A DNA stretch of 62,841 bases, from assembly GCF_024606265.1 (NCBI RefSeq), contig NZ_JAHHPP010000055.1, positions 1-62,841 on the forward strand. The letters are read 5' to 3'. Position 1 is the stretch's first letter; each line of letters starts with the position of its first letter. The position numbers and the translations under genes are program-made. Below the pieces are notes generated by a model. It saw only the letters and a list, made by a program, of their open reading frames with translations. It had not been told where the DNA came from and searched no databases. The DNA comes from Endozoicomonas sp. SESOKO1 (lineage in GTDB: Bacteria > Pseudomonadota > Gammaproteobacteria > Pseudomonadales > Endozoicomonadaceae). Positions 1 through 10,710 of the stretch are shown in pieces.

Positions 1-9
1 CTCGGTAAC

Positions 10-3000
10 TTAGTGTTCCCTGCGGGCGCAGGGAACACGCAACCAGCCAGCCAGCGCAATTATGGCCTCTCGGTTCATCCCTGCGGGCGCAGGGAACACG
101 ATGAACCGCTGTCCGGGGATATTGATTCCATCGGTTCATCCCTGCGGGCGCAGGGAACACAGGTATGGAACCATGCGAGTGCTAGACGACTACGGTTCAT
201 CCCTGCGGGCGCAGGGAACACAATATTATCCGGCAGGTCATAACGGTCATCCGCGGTTCATCCCTGCGGGCGCAGGGAACACTTAGGGTATTTACGGCTA
301 ATGCTGGTGACCTGCGGTTCATCCCTGCGGGCGCAGGGAACACTAAGTTACCGAGCAACTGGGCAACGCCTGACTCGGTTCATCCCTGCGGGCGCAGGGA
401 ACACGTACTGGAAAGACCCGCTCATCAATCAGTGAACGGTTCATCCCTGCGGGCGCAGGGAACACTGGATAAGATGCTGAGTGCTGATAAAGTACTGCGG
501 TTCATCCCTGCGGGCGCAGGGAACACTCAGGCCTGAGAAGAACTGGTTTGAATATACCCGGTTCATCCCTGCGGGCGCAGGGAACACTAAACAGCGATGC
601 TACCAGTTACAGAAGCAGGCGGTTCATCCCTGCGGGCGCAGGGAACACAGCAAAGTTCAGGCTCAGGAGCTGATGGATTACGGTTCATCCCTGCGGGCGC
701 AGGGAACACTCAACTTCAGACAGTTTTTCGAACTCTTCCAGCGGTTCATCCCTGCGGGCGCAGGGAACACGGCCGACAATACAGGCCAGCTCACCATCTA
801 CCCGGTTCATCCCTGCGGGCGCAGGGAACACTCTTTAAAGTTCTCTGAAGAACCTCTCTCATGCGGTTCATCCCTGCGGGCGCAGGGAACACCTGCTCAT
901 ACAGTCTTTGAATCGTGCTGAAAACGGTTCATCCCTGCGGGCGCAGGGAACACTCATCCCTCAATGTTAAGTTCTAGCCGATAGACGGTTCATCCCTGCG
1001 GGCGCAGGGAACACAGACCAGAAAGCCCCGGTGATCAAAACCGGTTCGGTTCATCCCTGCGGGCGCAGGGAACACGATTATGCAGAACCTGGAAGATGAA
1101 GAGCTGGCGGTTCATCCCTGCGGGCGCAGGGAACACCTCAACACCTCTATGCCACCACCAGGCACGCGCGGTTCATCCCTGCGGGCGCAGGGAACACTTC
1201 ATTGATGGCGGTCAGGTGCAGCGCGGTTTCGGTTCATCCCTGCGGGCGCAGGGAACACTATGACGATGTGGACCTGACGCCACAGGATGTCGGTTCATCC
1301 CTGCGGGCGCAGGGAACACTTTTCTCAGGGTTTTGTGGTACTGCTCTCTGTCGGTTCATCCCTGCGGGCGCAGGGAACACGGAAAGGTATTTAAAGCCCC
1401 GTTTGGTGATGGCGGTTCATCCCTGCGGGCGCAGGGAACACTGGCCAGCCACTTCATGGCCTCAGCCTGAGCCCGGTTCATCCCTGCGGGCGCAGGGAAC
1501 ACATAGCGAGCAGTCCGATAGGACTGGAAAAAAACGGTTCATCCCTGCGGGCGCAGGGAACACAGAAAGCCCACAGGCAACGGGCAATGGAAGCACGGTT
1601 CATCCCTGCGGGCGCAGGGAACACGACTGACAGACCGCAGCTGGGATGATGGGTTTGCGGTTCATCCCTGCGGGCGCAGGGAACACATTGAGTCGGCGCT
1701 GGTATTCCAGGGCATTCTCGGTTCATCCCTGCGGGCGCAGGGAACACTTTAATCACTGTCAATATTGAGCCGGAGTACCCGGTTCATCCCTGCGGGCGCA
1801 GGGAACACGACGCCGTTCACCAATACGCCGACGACGTGCTCGGTTCATCCCTGCGGGCGCAGGGAACACACGGCGACGGCGTTAACAAGCCTAAAGGTTT
1901 CCGGTTCATCCCTGCGGGCGCAGGGAACACGCTGGTGGTGTTGCGGGATAAGATGGGCATACCGGTTCATCCCTGCGGGCGCAGGGAACACTCGGCAAAG
2001 TAGCCCATGGCTGCAACGATGACCGGTTCATCCCTGCGGGCGCAGGGAACACTTGAAACCAACGGGGATTATCAACCTGATAGCCGGTTCATCCCTGCGG
2101 GCGCAGGGAACACCGGCATGGCAATCACGGTATCCAGTGCCTTATCGGTTCATCCCTGCGGGCGCAGGGAACACTTCAAATCCCACAAGCGTTACCCAGG
2201 CATCGGCGGTTCATCCCTGCGGGCGCAGGGAACACACCACCAATTGATTCAGCGGCAATCATAAATGCGGTTCATCCCTGCGGGCGCAGGGAACACTGGC
2301 CTCTATTGCCGAACAGGTTAATTCCATTCGGTTCATCCCTGCGGGCGCAGGGAACACCACAATGGCAAAGGCCAGCTTTCCTATGATTGCGGTTCATCCC
2401 TGCGGGCGCAGGGAACACGGTCCCGCCTTCCGGGCAAACCTGAACGATTGCGGTTCATCCCTGCGGGCGCAGGGAACACGATCTGGAAGTTTACGACGTT
2501 CAGGAGGTTTGCGGTTCATCCCTGCGGGCGCAGGGAACACGGTTACTGAATGCATTTTGCTCTCTGTCAATCCGGTTCATCCCTGCGGGCGCAGGGAACA
2601 CGGCGGTGAGTTTGTAATTGACGACACTGATGCCGGTTCATCCCTGCGGGCGCAGGGAACACTCTATGCCGGGTGTCCTATCTCATATAAAACCCGGTTC
2701 ATCCCTGCGGGCGCAGGGAACACTACCGTATGGGGATTCTGATAAGGGAGATTGTCGGTTCATCCCTGCGGGCGCAGGGAACACGCCGTAATAAACCAGG
2801 GTGAGCGTAAACTCTACGGTTCATCCCTGCGGGCGCAGGGAACACGCGCTAATGAACGGCGGTGGCCTGCTATTAACCGGTTCATCCCTGCGGGCGCAGG
2901 GAACACTGATTCCTGAAGTTGTTATTTATGACCAATATCGGTTCATCCCTGCGGGCGCAGGGAACACGATAAGGCCATTAAACCGAAAAAGGTGAAAGCC

Positions 3001-4370
3001 GGTTCATCCCTGCGGGCGCAGGGAACACTCCCACATGATCAACGATCTGGAAAAGGCCACCGGTTCATCCCTGCGGGCGCAGGGAACACAAACCTCAATC
3101 ATGTGAGCTCCTGGTAATCGTCGGTTCATCCCTGCGGGCGCAGGGAACACACTTTTTATGGTAAATGACGACGAAATAAAACCGGTTCATCCCTGCGGGC
3201 GCAGGGAACACCTTCACAAATTCCCGCATATACTCCCTCAAAACGGTTCATCCCTGCGGGCGCAGGGAACACTTACGGGGAACCGCCACAGTGGACTCAT
3301 AATCCGGTTCATCCCTGCGGGCGCAGGGAACACGATGGTTTTCTGCACCCACTGGTACTCGGTTGCGGTTCATCCCTGCGGGCGCAGGGAACACTGTACT
3401 CGCGCTGTTGTCATTGTTATTTCCCTCGGTTCATCCCTGCGGGCGCAGGGAACACTGCTTTGGTGAGGACTTTGGCCGCTCTGGTGACGGTTCATCCCTG
3501 CGGGCGCAGGGAACACCAGTTCCTGGTGCCATTGTTCGTTGATGTACGCGGTTCATCCCTGCGGGCGCAGGGAACACCGGGAGATGTGGCAGCAGGAGCA
3601 CCAGGTGGCCGGTTCATCCCTGCGGGCGCAGGGAACACTGGCAACCGTTGGTAATTGTGTCGATGGATCACGGTTCATCCCTGCGGGCGCAGGGAACACG
3701 GGGGAATATTCGAGGGTCCTCCATTGGTTGCCGGTTCATCCCTGCGGGCGCAGGGAACACTGAAGAAACTGGCAGGAAAAATCACTGAAAAGCGGTTCAT
3801 CCCTGCGGGCGCAGGGAACACCAACCCAAACACTGTTTCTCCCGGGATAAAAACGGTTCATCCCTGCGGGCGCAGGGAACACAACCACTGCGTAAAGGTG
3901 AAGAATTGTTAATCCGGTTCATCCCTGCGGGCGCAGGGAACACGTTCATCTAATACGCCGAGAATCTCTGACCAGCGGTTCATCCCTGCGGGCGCAGGGA
4001 ACACTCAATAGGTAGAGTCTGACCGTCTTTTGTTTGCGGTTCATCCCTGCGGGCGCAGGGAACACTACCCATTCTCCATCGACCCCAGAACGAAATCCGG
4101 TTCATCCCTGCGGGCGCAGGGAACACTTGAGTTGGTCAACGATGTTCATTCTGTTCACCGGTTCATCCCTGCGGGCGCAGGGAACACCTCGGGGCAGAGA
4201 TTGAAGCTCTGACTAACAACGGTTCATCCCTGCGGGCGCAGGGAACACGGTTTTTTGTTTTTGTCTAATACAAATGCTCGCGGTTCATCCCTGCGGGCGC
4301 AGGGAACACGCAACAGCATTTGCTATTAATCCAATTTTTAGCGGTTCATCCCTGCGGGCGCAGGGAACAC
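10..4370 (-). CRISPR. Type I-E CRISPR array, 72 repeats and 71 spacers
   Basis: A 29-nt repeat (plus strand begins CGGTTCATCC and ends GGGAACAC) recurs every 61 bp from 71 to 4370. There are 71 full copies that look identical, plus a diverged copy at 10-38. The repeat contains the palindrome CCCTGCG-GG-CGCAGGG, which forms the crRNA hairpin cut by Cas6e. Spacers are 32 nt except one of 33 nt (1625-1657). Read on the minus strand the repeat starts GTGTTCCC and ends GAACCG, as in type I-E arrays, so transcription runs right to left from the AT-rich leader beside cas2. The newest spacers are near 4340 and the oldest near 40. Short open frames through the array are repeat artefacts. Confidence 0.98.
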
Positions 4371-4464
4371 TCTTAAAAAACAATCTTATATATCAACAAA
4401 TTACCAACGTCAAAAATTCCACCAGATTTCTGTTGTTACATTTCTCCTTGTTAAAGAACCAGAA
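4371..4464 (-). promoter_or_regulatory. CRISPR leader with promoter and IHF site
   Basis: AT-rich 94-bp gap between the first repeat and the cas2 stop. On the minus strand a -35 TTGACG (4408-4413), a 17-bp spacer and a -10 TATAAG (4385-4390) would start transcription just before the first repeat. At 4391-4403 the plus strand reads TATCAACAAATTA, an exact match to the IHF consensus WATCAANNNNTTR, starting 21 nt from the repeat. In E. coli IHF bends the leader at a similar place so that Cas1-Cas2 integrates there. The role here is inferred from that precedent. Confidence 0.75.
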
Positions 4465-5678
<1,214 letters not shown>

Positions 5679-5723
5679 ATTTATTCCTTATGGCCACCCG
5701 GGCAGATAACGGTATCAAACCAG

Positions 5724-6563
5724 CTAAATACGGCGAATCATCAGCAAGCCACAACCAAAGCCTTTGGAAGGCCCCAGACCACTGGCCAGAACATTGAGGA
5801 AATCAGTGGTATTGGTAACCGTCAGTACCCCTTCATAGTCCATGGCACTGAAACCTGAATTGCGATGGTTACCCGGTTTCATCAGGGCATGCCACTGATA
5901 CCCCGTGGCCTGAACAGCGTCAATGGCATAACCATGGTGCTCCCCCCGCTTGATCAGCCAGTTTTCCGCCGCTTCGGCAACAGATTGTTCCTGCTCCCGG
6001 AAAAACCGGTGCTTCGCTTCAGCCAATCCACCCGGGTCTTTTTCCGATAATCTGGCAAACAGTTTTTCAACCAGGTATTTTTTCTCAAACCGCTTTTTCA
6101 CCGTCTTCCGGTTGTGCTGATCAGCACTGAATACATCCGATTCCTGCAGCACACCTTCCACCAGGCAGGCATTTAACAGGTGCTGGTATTTGGCATCCAT
6201 CACCACATCATGGCGACTGGCGTTTTTCCGGCCTTCTTCGCGACGTGATACCGTTGGATTGGCTCTTAGTCGAAACGCCAATTTGTCCCCGACCTGCAAT
6301 TGTGGGGAAAAAGGCTTGCTCTCAACGGTAAACAGTGTTGAATCCTGCTTTGGCCGCTGGCTGGACAGTACATAATACAGGGGCAGGCTTCGTCGAGTGC
6401 CCAGTTGCTCCCGGCTGTTTTCTTCCCGAAACAGGTGACGGGAGCCCTGGTCAAACAGTTTCCACAATAGCTGGTGAACACCATAACTGTTTTTCCGAAG
6501 CAGGCCCGCCAGCTCCGGTTCAGCGGCAAAAGCACCAGTCAGCTGAATACGCGACAGATACAT
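5724..6563 (-). CDS. casE: Cas6e/CasE crRNA-processing endoribonuclease
   Basis: 279 aa, clearly longer than E. coli Cas6e (about 200 aa). The N-terminus MYLSRIQLTG and the SYGVHQLLWKLF helix with Tyr27 and His30 correspond to the family's catalytic Tyr/His region. A C-terminal glycine-rich loop (GPSKGFGCGLLMIRR) is typical of RAMP RNA-binding folds. It cuts pre-crRNA at the base of the repeat hairpin and stays bound to the crRNA 3' end in Cascade. The ATG overlaps the casD stop (TAATG). The extra length lies in the middle of the protein (about residues 100-200) and is not explained. Confidence 0.96.
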   Translation of the reverse strand: MYLSRIQLTGAFAAEPELAGLLRKNSYGVHQLLWKLFDQGSRHLFREENSREQLGTRRSLPLYYVLSSQRPKQDSTLFTVESKPFSPQLQVGDKLAFRLRANPTVSRREEGRKNASRHDVVMDAKYQHLLNACLVEGVLQESDVFSADQHNRKTVKKRFEKKYLVEKLFARLSEKDPGGLAEAKHRFFREQEQSVAEAAENWLIKRGEHHGYAIDAVQATGYQWHALMKPGNHRNSGFSAMDYEGVLTVTNTTDFLNVLASGLGPSKGFGCGLLMIRRI

Positions 6564-7354
6564 TACACCTTCTCCTTATCACTCAATTCAGCCAACGGCC
6601 TGAGCCACAGATTTTCCTGCCGTGGTTGGAACTGCCAGCGGGTACGGGACAGGGGCTGGTCATGACGAACCAGCTGCTGCACAGCCTGTGGTGGTATCTG
6701 TAGCGACTGGCCGGTGAATTCAGCGAGGGAACCCTGCCAGTAGAAATGACATACGGCATCCGGTTTCAGGTAACGCTGTTCACTTACCCAGTCAGGCTGA
6801 CCGATCAGTAACGGTTTGGGCTGATAGTTATTGAGCGCCGTGTAGAAACCATCACCAGCGATAATTTCCGCCTGCAGGGGAGCCGCCAGTGGGCAGGCCT
6901 TACGGCCAAGGTAAAGCTGATACTTTGGCCGTTGCAGTGCCTCCTGCAGTTGGCCTAAAGACCAGCAGGCCCCGGCCCTGGCGGATACCGCAACGATGGC
7001 CTGGGCATCGGTGCGGTATGCCCGGCTGGATACGACTGCATCCAGTTGCTCCCAGCCGACAACCAGCTCATCCCGCCGAGAGCGGAAACGAAATTTCACC
7101 TTGGAGTTTGGAACCTGTGTCGTATGATAATCTTTCAACAGGCTACCGCATGACACTGTTTTGATCGCAATGGCATAATAATCAAACAGATCCTGCTGAG
7201 ATTCTTCATCTTCACGAGAAATTCCTAATGCCGCTCCCAGCAATCCAAGCAATGCCGATTTACTGGGATAGCGGGCCGTATGTCTGTTTACGCCCACAGC
7301 AATTTCCCCCCAGCTTGCCATGGGGCCATAAAGACGAAAGACCAGATATTCCAT
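6563..7354 (-). CDS. casD: Cas5e/CasD Cascade subunit
   Basis: 263 aa from the chosen ATG. The longer frame opens at 7378, but an AAGGAG site 6 nt upstream of MEYLVFRLYGPMASWG decides the start, and that N-terminus is the conserved Cas5 opening. Cas5e caps the 5' handle of the crRNA in Cascade and contacts CasA. The SRRDELVVGWEQLD region and the Arg-rich centre fit a RAMP protein. It begins 10 nt after casC ends and overlaps casE by TAATG, so it is translationally coupled on both sides. Confidence 0.96.
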   Translation of the reverse strand: MEYLVFRLYGPMASWGEIAVGVNRHTARYPSKSALLGLLGAALGISREDEESQQDLFDYYAIAIKTVSCGSLLKDYHTTQVPNSKVKFRFRSRRDELVVGWEQLDAVVSSRAYRTDAQAIVAVSARAGACWSLGQLQEALQRPKYQLYLGRKACPLAAPLQAEIIAGDGFYTALNNYQPKPLLIGQPDWVSEQRYLKPDAVCHFYWQGSLAEFTGQSLQIPPQAVQQLVRHDQPLSRTRWQFQPRQENLWLRPLAELSDKEKV

Positions 7355-7364
7355 GGTCTGCTCC

Positions 7365-8531
7365 TTATTTACTGGCAAAAGCCAGCAGTTCTTTCAGGCT
7401 GCCCTCGCCAGTAACGGCATTGATGGCATAACGGGCATCAGCACAGTCTCCGTAAACCTGATCAAAGTTTTGCTGCTGCCGGTTCAGCATTTCAATGGCC
7501 GCTGTCTGATAGTCGTCGATTTGTCGGCCAACCGGCTTCAGGAAGGCCACCGATAATGAACGGGGCTGCTGGTCTCCTGCTTCTGCCAGTACATAAGAGG
7601 CATAGGCCCGGGAAGCAAAGCTGTTTTGCTTGCCCTCCGGAGCCACTTTGGCGGCCGCCTCTACCAGTGCGGCGATCGCCCGGCTGGCCAAAGTCTTGTC
7701 ACCATTGAGGTTCTCAACCAGCAATTCCTTGTTGATACAGATGTAGGAATAGAAGAGTCCGGCGGCAAAACCGGTTTCACCGATATGGGCTGCGCCCGCA
7801 TCTTCATGGCCGCTGTTCAGGTCATCGACGGCAGTAAAGTAGTCATCTTCAATAGTTATCGGGTGGACGGAAATGGCATGGGCTACCTGACAGGCTGCCT
7901 CAATATTTTTACTGGGATGATCTGCCAGCATCCGTCCAAACAGCGCCACATCTACCGCTGAGGTTGTATCGCACAGAATGTCCAGCTTCTCTCCCAACTC
8001 TCCACCTGACGCAACTAAATCAACCAGCTCAAACACCTTCTGTTTTTCTTCGGGGCTGACAAAGGCTAATTGGGATATTTCAATTTTTTGCAATTCATTC
8101 AATTGCTCCAGAGAGTATTCAGCAATGCCAAGATTCTGCTGGTTCCAGCCTCGCCATTTTTTCTGTAATTTTGCATACAGTGCCTGCTTTTCCGGGTCTT
8201 TTTTCTTTTTCAAATCATCAGGTGCTTCATTTTTGCCAAAAACACCTGCCAGCTTTCCCGCTGTATCAACCGCCATTTTAAAATCAACATGTTTTTCTAT
8301 CAGGCTTAGAAACAGCTGCACTCCCAGTAGTTTTGTTCTCTCTCCCATAGCGCCTTGCAGAGCACTCTGGAATAAATCGGATGTTCGCCAGGCACGTTTC
8401 AGGCTCTGGGAAGAAACCCGTAAACGATCACTGCCGCCCATTTTGGCGGTTTTAGGCCGGCCAAGATCATCACGGTTCAGGTTAGCGGGCGGATAAGAGG
8501 TCAGCAGATGCAGTTGCAGAAAGCGGCTCAT
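7365..8531 (-). CDS. casC: Cas7e/CasC Cascade backbone subunit
   Basis: 388 aa from MSRFLQLHLLTSYPPANLNR, the conserved Cas7e N-terminus. An upstream AAGGGA favours this ATG over the frame opening at 8555. Six copies line the crRNA in Cascade and form the backbone filament. The early GRPKTAKMGGSDRLRVSSQS stretch is the RAMP signature of the family. It is slightly longer than the E. coli protein (363 aa); a Lys-rich insertion around residue 120 (DDLKKKKDPEKQALYAKL) accounts for part of the difference. The gene lies within the coupled cas operon. Confidence 0.97.
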   Translation of the reverse strand: MSRFLQLHLLTSYPPANLNRDDLGRPKTAKMGGSDRLRVSSQSLKRAWRTSDLFQSALQGAMGERTKLLGVQLFLSLIEKHVDFKMAVDTAGKLAGVFGKNEAPDDLKKKKDPEKQALYAKLQKKWRGWNQQNLGIAEYSLEQLNELQKIEISQLAFVSPEEKQKVFELVDLVASGGELGEKLDILCDTTSAVDVALFGRMLADHPSKNIEAACQVAHAISVHPITIEDDYFTAVDDLNSGHEDAGAAHIGETGFAAGLFYSYICINKELLVENLNGDKTLASRAIAALVEAAAKVAPEGKQNSFASRAYASYVLAEAGDQQPRSLSVAFLKPVGRQIDDYQTAAIEMLNRQQQNFDQVYGDCADARYAINAVTGEGSLKELLAFASK

Positions 8532-8551
8532 GGTTTTATTCCCTTTAATTG

Positions 8552-9097
8552 TCAATCTTTAAACGTGTGGTAATAATCAGAAGCCCAGCGCACCATCAAG
8601 CGGTCCAGGGGCTTCGATGCGGGGCCATAACGGAATTCATAAAGCCAGTGCAAGCAATCATCGGCCAGTGAGGCAATATTGGCCTTACCCTCGGCCAGGG
8701 CCAGTGCACGGCAGATACGGGTAAAAAACTCCTCTGGGCTACGGCTCTTCTGCAACTGCTGAAACCGCAGCTCACTCATCACAGCCTTGCCTCCGGGTTC
8801 CTTTGGCAGGGCCATTGTTCTGGCAAAGCTGTTTTTTTCTTCTGTTTTTTTCACCCTGGCCAGCACCGCCGCTACAAACGCTGCATCACTGATACTGATA
8901 CCCTGACGACCCGGCGCTACGCCCCAGTATCCCGGCATACTCTGCAGGAACTGAGAAAAAGCAGGAGTCATCAGGATATCATCAGGCTGGCTGGCCCGGC
9001 GCAGTTGGGCCCGGTCGCCGCGATGTTCATCCAAAGTTGCCCACCAGGCTTTCAACCTCTGGGCATCCTCGGGCTTGAGCTTTCTATATTTATCCAT
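8552..9097 (-). CDS. casB: Cse2/CasB small Cascade subunit
   Basis: 181 aa, slightly longer than E. coli CasB (160 aa). The helical, Arg/Lys-rich sequence with LKAWWATLDEHRGDRAQLRR near the N-terminus is typical of Cse2. Two copies form the inner belly of Cascade and stabilise the R-loop. The ATG chosen (MDKYRKLKPED) overlaps the casA stop as TGATG; the frame could also open one codon earlier at TTG. Assignment rests on family sequence plus its fixed place between casA and casC. Confidence 0.95.
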   Translation of the reverse strand: MDKYRKLKPEDAQRLKAWWATLDEHRGDRAQLRRASQPDDILMTPAFSQFLQSMPGYWGVAPGRQGISISDAAFVAAVLARVKKTEEKNSFARTMALPKEPGGKAVMSELRFQQLQKSRSPEEFFTRICRALALAEGKANIASLADDCLHWLYEFRYGPASKPLDRLMVRWASDYYHTFKD

Positions 9098-10710
9098 CAA
9101 CCTACCTCTTCCTGGTAATCAGGGGCTGTTGCCATATCAGCAATGGTGACGATGCGTTTTAATGCCTTGCTTTTGTACAGACCATCATCCAGAGAACGAC
9201 GGGCACGAATAATCCGCTTCATATCCATATTTTCCGGCTCACCTTCAAGTACCCAGTAGTCAAACAGGTTGGCAGCAGTATTGCGCAGTTTGTCCACCCA
9301 TTGTCGGGCAACAGCTGGAGGCATTGAGCTGGTGCTTTCCGGCTGTAAGGCCAAAATCTGCAGTAGTTCGTAAAAGGGGGGTTCAGTGGCTTCCCAGAAA
9401 GAGGCATCAATAACCTTCAGCTTCTTTTCATCCTTAATATCCCATGCTGCTTTTATTTGTTTACGCAGCAACCTGACAACCTCTTTGGCGGACTCTATCA
9501 GGTCGGTGACCAAATCAATAAAGACTTCTCTGTAGGGTTCCTGCATTTTGATTACCGGCAACTGATGCTCGTACCAACAAAGAGCCTTAAAACCGTCCAT
9601 GTCATAACCAAAACACCATAGCCTGAAGCCTGTTTTGGACAATTCCGGGAAGTCACAAGCTCGTATTTGAAAATGCGCAATAACCTCTGCAGCCCTGCAA
9701 CCATTACCTTTATCCTGGAAATTAAGGCCAAGCCAGTGCTGGTAACCCAAGCCACCTTCCTTACCCTTAATACTTAACGGTAGTGATTGCTGTTTTCGAT
9801 CAAAACGATAAGGCGTGAGTGGGTGTAACCAGGGGCCTTCATAGTTAATGCCATACGTATCGGTTATAAAATGACTGATTTTTTCGCCATTTTTATTCCC
9901 ACATAAGGCACAAGAACTATCAGTATTGGTTGCCACCTGTAACAGAATACGTCGCGGCATGCCCCAATATCCATGAAGAGGGCTGACACTTTCAGGAAAA
10001 GTAGGAGATAGCTTTTTCTTAGACAATGCTGGAAAATCCAGCCAGGGAAATATTTTCTCAGAACAGGAATCAACTTTATCCCAACCCTTGCCCTCTTTAA
10101 ACAAGACGTTAACCCACAGCTTTTGCCAAAGGGCGCTTGACTCAGCTACCGGAAGCAAAATTGTTGTTAAAGGACCTCCTCCCCTGATACCTGTCATATG
10201 GCCAGAACCGCCCTGAGGGCCATTTGTTTGCAAAGTGAAAAGAGCCGTTGCGGCACATGACTGACAAAAGACCGCATCATGCTGCCTCTTGATAAACAAA
10301 TCCTTATTGCTTTCCTCCGTGTTTTTTCCAGGTGCACCAATAAGCAGCCTGCTAACTGGTTCTCCTTTTTTCAGCAATACTTGTTCTTGTAAATTTGAGT
10401 CCTGCAAAAACTTCGGCCCACCAGCATTAATCAATTCAAACGCTTCCGAAAAGCGGGCAAAAGCTATTTTTACAGAGTCGCTATCGGGCACACCCTCCCA
10501 CCGCTCCAGCCACTCATCTTCATCCTCAGGAGCAAAAGACGTCTGCAGCAACCCGATCAAAAACTGGTACAACGCCCCCTGAAAATCAGGCCGTGGTGCG
10601 GCAATCTCAATCACCGGGTTGTCTGCTTCGGCTATTTGCCAGGGCGCGATAATATCTTTGCTGCCGTCTTCCCGGACTACGGGAATCCATGGATCGTTAA
10701 TCAGATTCAT
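9097..10710 (-). CDS. casA: Cse1/CasA large Cascade subunit
   Basis: 537 aa starting MNLINDPWIPVV, the hallmark N-terminus of CasA. The open frame extends to 10791, but that extension lies inside cas3, and AAGGA sits about 10 nt before this ATG (a second ATG two codons earlier is possible). CasA recognises the PAM and recruits Cas3. Two Cys-x2-Cys pairs (FCQSCAAT and SSCALCGNKNG) would form the zinc site, and a Gly-rich HMTGIRGGGP loop lies between them. The start overlaps the cas3 stop by 14 nt. Confidence 0.97.
   Translation of the reverse strand: MNLINDPWIPVVREDGSKDIIAPWQIAEADNPVIEIAAPRPDFQGALYQFLIGLLQTSFAPEDEDEWLERWEGVPDSDSVKIAFARFSEAFELINAGGPKFLQDSNLQEQVLLKKGEPVSRLLIGAPGKNTEESNKDLFIKRQHDAVFCQSCAATALFTLQTNGPQGGSGHMTGIRGGGPLTTILLPVAESSALWQKLWVNVLFKEGKGWDKVDSCSEKIFPWLDFPALSKKKLSPTFPESVSPLHGYWGMPRRILLQVATNTDSSCALCGNKNGEKISHFITDTYGINYEGPWLHPLTPYRFDRKQQSLPLSIKGKEGGLGYQHWLGLNFQDKGNGCRAAEVIAHFQIRACDFPELSKTGFRLWCFGYDMDGFKALCWYEHQLPVIKMQEPYREVFIDLVTDLIESAKEVVRLLRKQIKAAWDIKDEKKLKVIDASFWEATEPPFYELLQILALQPESTSSMPPAVARQWVDKLRNTAANLFDYWVLEGEPENMDMKRIIRARRSLDDGLYKSKALKRIVTIADMATAPDYQEEVG

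Noticed and set aside
1625-1657. Insertion in a CRISPR spacer
   Set aside because: A single 33-nt spacer among 32-nt ones is normal variation in type I-E arrays.
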